Assembly (NCBI RefSeq): GCF_021976095.1
Contig: NW_025813484.1
Location: 7,756,060-7,820,059 of the forward strand
Source of the DNA: Xenia sp. Carnegie-2017
Lineage: Eukaryota > Cnidaria > Anthozoa > Malacalcyonacea > Xeniidae
DNA: 64,000 nt
Reading direction: 5' to 3'
Of the stretch, positions 59,276 through 64,000 are shown one piece after another. A program made the translations under genes and the position numbers. The notes under the pieces were generated by a model. That model worked only from the letters and a program-made list of their open reading frames with translations. It searched no databases and had not been told where the DNA came from. Within the stretch, counting starts at the first letter, position 1. Each line of letters starts with the position of its first letter.

Positions 59276-61384
59276 TAGAGACTGAAAGTTGTGCTCAAAG
59301 AAAATAATGTATCCTTCACAAAGGATAATAATGTGCAAATGTTTTTTCTTCTACAGAATATTCTAGACAGTCTTCATTACAGTCATTAGTAGATAGCAGG
59401 CCAGTCTATAATGTGTTTAAGTATTCATTGTTAGAAAAAAATAGAAACACAACAAAATTTTCTTTACATGTTTAAGTAAAGTCCTAACAGCATTTTTCAT
59501 CGCAAATTTACGATCGCTTTTATTCAATATTGACTTTACCCCACCATTGATGTAAACATTAACCAATTTGGCTGATAATTTACTCAAAACTAATCAAATG
59601 TACACATTTTGTCCTGCATAAAACATAAATAAACATTCAATAACATCTGCAAAAAAACAAAAAACTTTGAAATATTCATAGGAAAGAACGGAAAACAATA
59701 AGATTTTGTGAAATTTTAATTAGATCAGTTGATGACTTTGCACCACTCGGCCACAGTATTGAAACAGACAGTAGGTTCATTTTACTGTGTAATCTGCCGT
59801 ATAATTAATTAGATTACTGGCTGCAGCTAGCCACCTAGCTCACGGCTCCTGTTGGTCCGAAAAAGTAATTTACAGGCTACCACTATATTAATCACATGCG
59901 TAATAAGACATGTGTGTAATAAGACACAAAAAATTTCTACAGAATGGGACTACTGTTTGTTTCCATATTGTGGCACGGCAATTATTTTCAATAACTCTTA
60001 AAATTGATGCATTATCCTGTGCACAATGATTATGAAGGGATGCACCATAAAAATGGTCACCTTTGAAATCTGCTGACAGTAAGAGTTTGCATGGTTCAAC
60101 AGTAATTGATCCCCAGCAGTATTGTATACCATTGCATTTACGTCTCCATCGTGGTAAATTGCTGTTGAATCATGCTACTTCTCAATCTTGACTGATATTA
60201 AAGATGACCAGTTTTTATACACTCAGAATAACTTGTTTGATCTGTTAGGAATTTTTGAAATACTAAAATTTGTGTTTGCTTCCCCCAAATTGTTATCGTT
60301 TCTGCCAAGTCAAGGGAAATCCACAGTGGGGAAACCCCACAAACCGGCGTAAGAATGCAAAAAAAGGTAGAGAAACCTATATCACGAGACTTTATGAACG
60401 TTGGATGGCCAGTACGGATATTTTAAACAAGGCAGCCATATTGGCCGGGGATATGGAAGCCCCTAAAGTAATTAAAAGGGTTTAAATTTCATTTATTTCA
60501 TATAAAGGGTTTAAATTTCGTTTAAATTTCATGACTACTGTGAAAATTGCAAAAGAATAGTGTTAAATTATTTTCTCTACAACTATTCTTGTTGTAAGCG
60601 GGCCCCCTTAGGTCAAGATGCTCGTTGGTTCTAGTCTGAGTCTCTAAAGTAATTAGTATTACTATTCCTTACTTACCAATTTTTTCAAAAACTTATCGTT
60701 GGCTGCATTTTGTACGATAGAGTCCATAATCCCTTGTCTATTATTATCATTTTTTCTAGATTTATCAGCAAATATTGTAAGAAATCAATATTGAAACGAA
60801 TAATCTTACATAAAGTGTATCCCATGCTCTAAAATATAAAATTGATTTAAATACGGTGTCTTTGCAGATATCACTTCACACAAAAGAATATTCTATTAAA
60901 AGACCACTTATTATAGATATGAAATTTTCTAGTATTTCCAAGCTGTTTTAACTGAACAAAAGGTAAAATAAAGGCATAGAGTGTAAGTAAAATTCAAATG
61001 ATTAGCCACTGTTTCAAGTTTTCCTGAGCGATCACAACTGTAAATAAGTTAATGCTGATCAAAACCACACTCCACTAGAACAAAACTTTCAAATGTATAT
61101 TCAACTTCACTGGTCGACTTCAAACAACCTTCCATTAATAAAATGTGTGTGGAAAATCTGTCAACTAAATGATTTTGTTCACATTGGTAAACCCAGTGTG
61201 TTCTATTGTTTGCGCTTTGAAGTTTTAAAGTATTAAAATTTGAGTTTGTTTTCGCAAAATTTAGTGGGAAATCATTTGTGAACGTTGTGTGGAGATAACA
61301 AAAACATGGCAGCCATATTGGTCGGGGAGGTACAAAGCCATGGGGATTTATGTACGAAGATACTCAAAAGCTGAGTTACTCACA
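59276..61384. other. Gene-free stretch upstream of gene F
   Basis: No convincing gene. Two short related words near 60,425-60,460 and 61,307-61,345 (GGCAGCCATATTGG then GGGGA) mark an old duplication. The plus-strand frame near 60,270-60,485 looks like chance. Confidence 0.4.
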
Positions 61385-61880
61385 CCGGGTCTGGTCTTCA
61401 GCTTAGGAAATTGGGAGATAGTAAGTTGATCTCAAGGAGAAGTAATCGGCTTTTTCATTGATCAAACAAGGGATTAATGATGTTTGATCTAGCATCAAGT
61501 CATTGCTACCCGAACAGAAAGAACTCAAGGAAGTCATAATCTGGGCAGCTGTTTCACTTGCCTGAAACACTATCACAAATATGTCTCCCTTGATGCACCA
61601 AGTCAAACGATCCTGAGCAAGTTGAATGAGTTAAAGAGAATGTGCCACACTTATATGATTCATGTATGAACTGATGTAGTGTTGCACACGTTCAGGAACA
61701 CAGTTAATGAGGAGCTCGTTTGTCAAAAGAGATTGAATTGCTAAAAAAGCTCCTTGCAGCTCAAGAAAATCGATATGAAAACGTTTCTTTAAAACATTTT
61801 CATTTGGTTTATTGTTGGCATCGAACAGACCCATGCATATACAGCCTTGCTTTGATGCATCCGTGAAATACAATCTTTAT
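61385..61880 (-). mobile_element. DIRS-like retrotransposon fragment, copy 2
   Basis: The minus strand encodes YFTDASKQGCICMGLFD, RFHIDFLELQGAFLAIQS and, in other frames, SLRSTYYLPIS and RPDPV. TDAS plus HIDFLEL is the DIRS-type RNase H pattern. It is better preserved than copy 1 at 48.3 kb but also broken. It belongs to the duplicated block 61,385-62,445. Confidence 0.65.
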
Positions 61881-63639
61881 TGTACGAATTTCGGGGTTCA
61901 TAAAAGTTGCAGCTCTATTAATTTAGTTAATCGTAAAAAGTTGCTAAAGCAGTAGTTAGACTTACTATCAATGTCCTTTTCTTATTCCAAAAGAACGTTC
62001 TTCAGGTTTTTTTTGACCTATAAACAATTTTTGGAATTTTTTTCAATCCAACTTCATGCAATGGGGATTTCTTTGCTGCACCAGCAACAAATAGATTATC
62101 TGGTGCTCCTTGATATCTCACAGTCAAAAATCAGCCAGTGTTGTTTGCAGTAATTATCATCAATAACAAAAATGGAATTTAAGGCACGAGAGTTTTGTTG
62201 TCTTTCATTTCAGCTTCAAGCTGTTGATGTTCATATAAAGAATGAAATCATCGTTGTTTTCAAATTTTACAAACACTTTTCATTCACTTGTCCAAAGTAG
62301 ACACAAAATTGTAACCAGGCTTAAATATTCCTTTTGGGGGCAAGGTCTTCCCCGTATTGACGTGAGACGTTGGTGATTTTACGTCAGTAGAATGTAAGAC
62401 TTATAGCCAAGCCTAATTATAAATTGTTCTATGACATCATTTTTATTAATTTTTTTTGTAAATCACTTTTCTTTCAGAACTTAGATTTAAGCTTATTTTG
62501 AAATCATAGAAGCTTTCCTTCTACTCTTTTCAACGCATTAAGATTAATTTTTGATAATAGAATGTACATGCAGATTTTCATTAAAGACAATGTTAAGAAA
62601 TGTAAAATGAAACACAAGTTTTAGTCGTATTAACAAAATTGACTATAATTCAAAAGGCACTTATAGCTTTAGGAATATGAGTTTAATTTGGGATAAAAAC
62701 ATTGAACATCGACATGTCGTGCATGTTCATTTCATCTTCATGGCGATGCTTCAGTAAACTTGTAATGTCAGGAATGCAGTTTCGAAATCTCGTTTGTATT
62801 TTCTAAATTACACTATAGTTTTAGAATTTGGACTTTAAAACTTCAGTTAAAGTGACTGCATGCTTAATCTTTTCATTTATCACTGACACACACCCGATAC
62901 AAAGTGAAAGATAAAATAAAAGCAACACAACCACTTGAATAGCAGGTGAAAAATTGCGATTAAACTTCATACCTTAATTCAGTATCAATTTCTTTTGATC
63001 CATGTGAGTTTCGTTGCATAAGCGCATTCGGATAACGAACGAAGATAAGGCAAATTAAGACTTTTCTTCAACAAACTGTTTCATTAACATTAATGACTTC
63101 AACGTAGAACATCTCAGTTATATAACGACGTTTACATCAGTGACTAACAGCAATTATCATTTAAATAAAAATACATGACTAAGAACGTCATGCAGAGTGC
63201 ATGATAATATTGGAACTAGCCAAATGCTAAAAAACGAGTGCACTGATGCAAAAAATCGAGACGTTTTTACTTTTTACTTAATTTTTGCTTGAAGCTTAAT
63301 TCTTTCATGCTCATAGATATCAGCAACATATCCTCTCATAGATATACGCAATTAAGCCATGTTTATTGTTTGATACAAAAGAATATTTTATGAGTGTTAT
63401 TGTGAGCACCAAACAGCATTAGTGGGCGACATTGTTTATGAGTCTCAAGAGTATGGCGGTGAGTGAAACTTTAATGTATCATAATCCTCGTCTTAAATAC
63501 CATAATCTTTGTCAAGGAAATTGTCGACGAAGAAATCGTCGTCATTTTTTACTTCATCATCTGGAGGAAATCCTGTTTTGTCACTTTGATAGTTGCACCA
63601 GTTGTAAAATCTAAATCTTCTATAATCTTCTAATTTCAA

Positions 63640-64000
63640 AAACAATTACACAATGGTGGCTGATGTTCAATACATAATGTCTTCATGAAAGAAATCTTAT
63701 GTTCAGCATTTTTTTAAATATCCTTACAGACATCATCCATTTTTCTCATGCTACACGTTGGCCTTTCATCATTGCCCCACAATTCAGCATAATATTTTAT
63801 CATTCCAAATCAGCCAAAACTGGGCCATGTTGTTGCAACTTTAGAAAATTTTTCACTTCTTTCACTCTTTCTTCAACGAATTTTAAAATTATTCATCCAA
63901 GCAAAAATGTCCAGAGACTTATCATCATGAAAATTAAATGCTTCTGTAACGGTTCGATACTTCACTAAAGCTTTTGGTTCAGCTCCTTGTCACTCTTGTA
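63640..64000 (-). pseudogene. Decayed VLIG copy, duplicate of 36,480-36,900
   Basis: The minus strand near 63,830 still encodes words like QQHGPVLADLE, matching the VLIG stretch between the two G-like domains. Stops are frequent. It continues past the window edge. Confidence 0.6.

Larger units (their letters stand above)
61385..64000 (+). repeat. Chimeric duplication joining two earlier parts of the window
   Basis: From 61,385 to about 62,445 the sequence follows 48,340-49,460. From about 62,450 to the end it follows 35,330-36,900. The junction falls near 62,445-62,455, in an AT-rich run (ATTTTTATTAATTTTTTTTG). Both halves keep the plus orientation of their partners. The copies differ by many substitutions, so the event is not recent. 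Confidence 0.75.

Noticed and set aside
59276-59338. Upstream extension of gene F
   Set aside because: The frame opens with TTG, not ATG; the first in-frame ATG is at 59275.
60270-60485. Small plus-strand gene of 71 codons
   Set aside because: No homology or codon signal that I recognise, and it overlaps repeated words seen again near 61,310.

Overview
The window looks like nuclear DNA of an invertebrate animal, most likely a cnidarian and possibly a hydrozoan. The species level is my inference. The DNA is AT-rich, its genes are split by GT-AG introns, and it carries metazoan retroelements: Penelope-like (PLE), DIRS-like, Ty3-like, CR1/L2-like and a tRNA-derived SINE. The main gene family is the very large inducible GTPase (VLIG) family, which is expanded in cnidarians. 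All five gene models lie on the minus strand. Most introns were read by eye from splice sites and codon phase, so exon models are predictions.

Region 1 (about 1-7,780): one multi-exon gene made of an N-terminal signal peptide and at least six tandem thioredoxin domains of the AGR/TXNDC12 (ERp18) type. Five of the six modules carry the full set of short exons with the same sizes and intron phases; in module 6 two of them are fused. The 3' end lies outside the window. An intron of module 6 holds a minisatellite of about 1 kb.

Region 2 (7,781-18,700): a gene-poor stretch, then a broken VLIG pseudogene with an internal inverted segment, a dead CR1/L2-like LINE, a hammerhead-ribozyme-like PLE tail and a LINE 3' end.

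Region 3 (18,704-37,500): an apparently intact VLIG gene (B) with one giant exon and four small 5' exons, then a truncated VLIG gene (C) cut by a dimeric tRNA-SINE insertion at the 5' end of gene B, then diverged repeats and a decayed VLIG copy.

Region 4 (37,849-50,795): a Harbinger-like MITE, then a full VLIG gene (D) whose 5' exons include a Death-domain segment. Its long first intron carries a deleted PLE and a DIRS fragment.

Region 5 (51,266-59,275): a Death-domain plus trypsin-like protease gene (E), then an intron-poor helical plus beta-propeller gene (F). The last 2.6 kb is a chimeric duplication of two earlier parts of the window.

Taken together, 18-59 kb resembles an innate-immunity cluster. 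Death-fold adaptors are joined to a giant GTPase (D) and to a protease (E), which sit head to tail less than 0.5 kb apart. Joint function is an inference.
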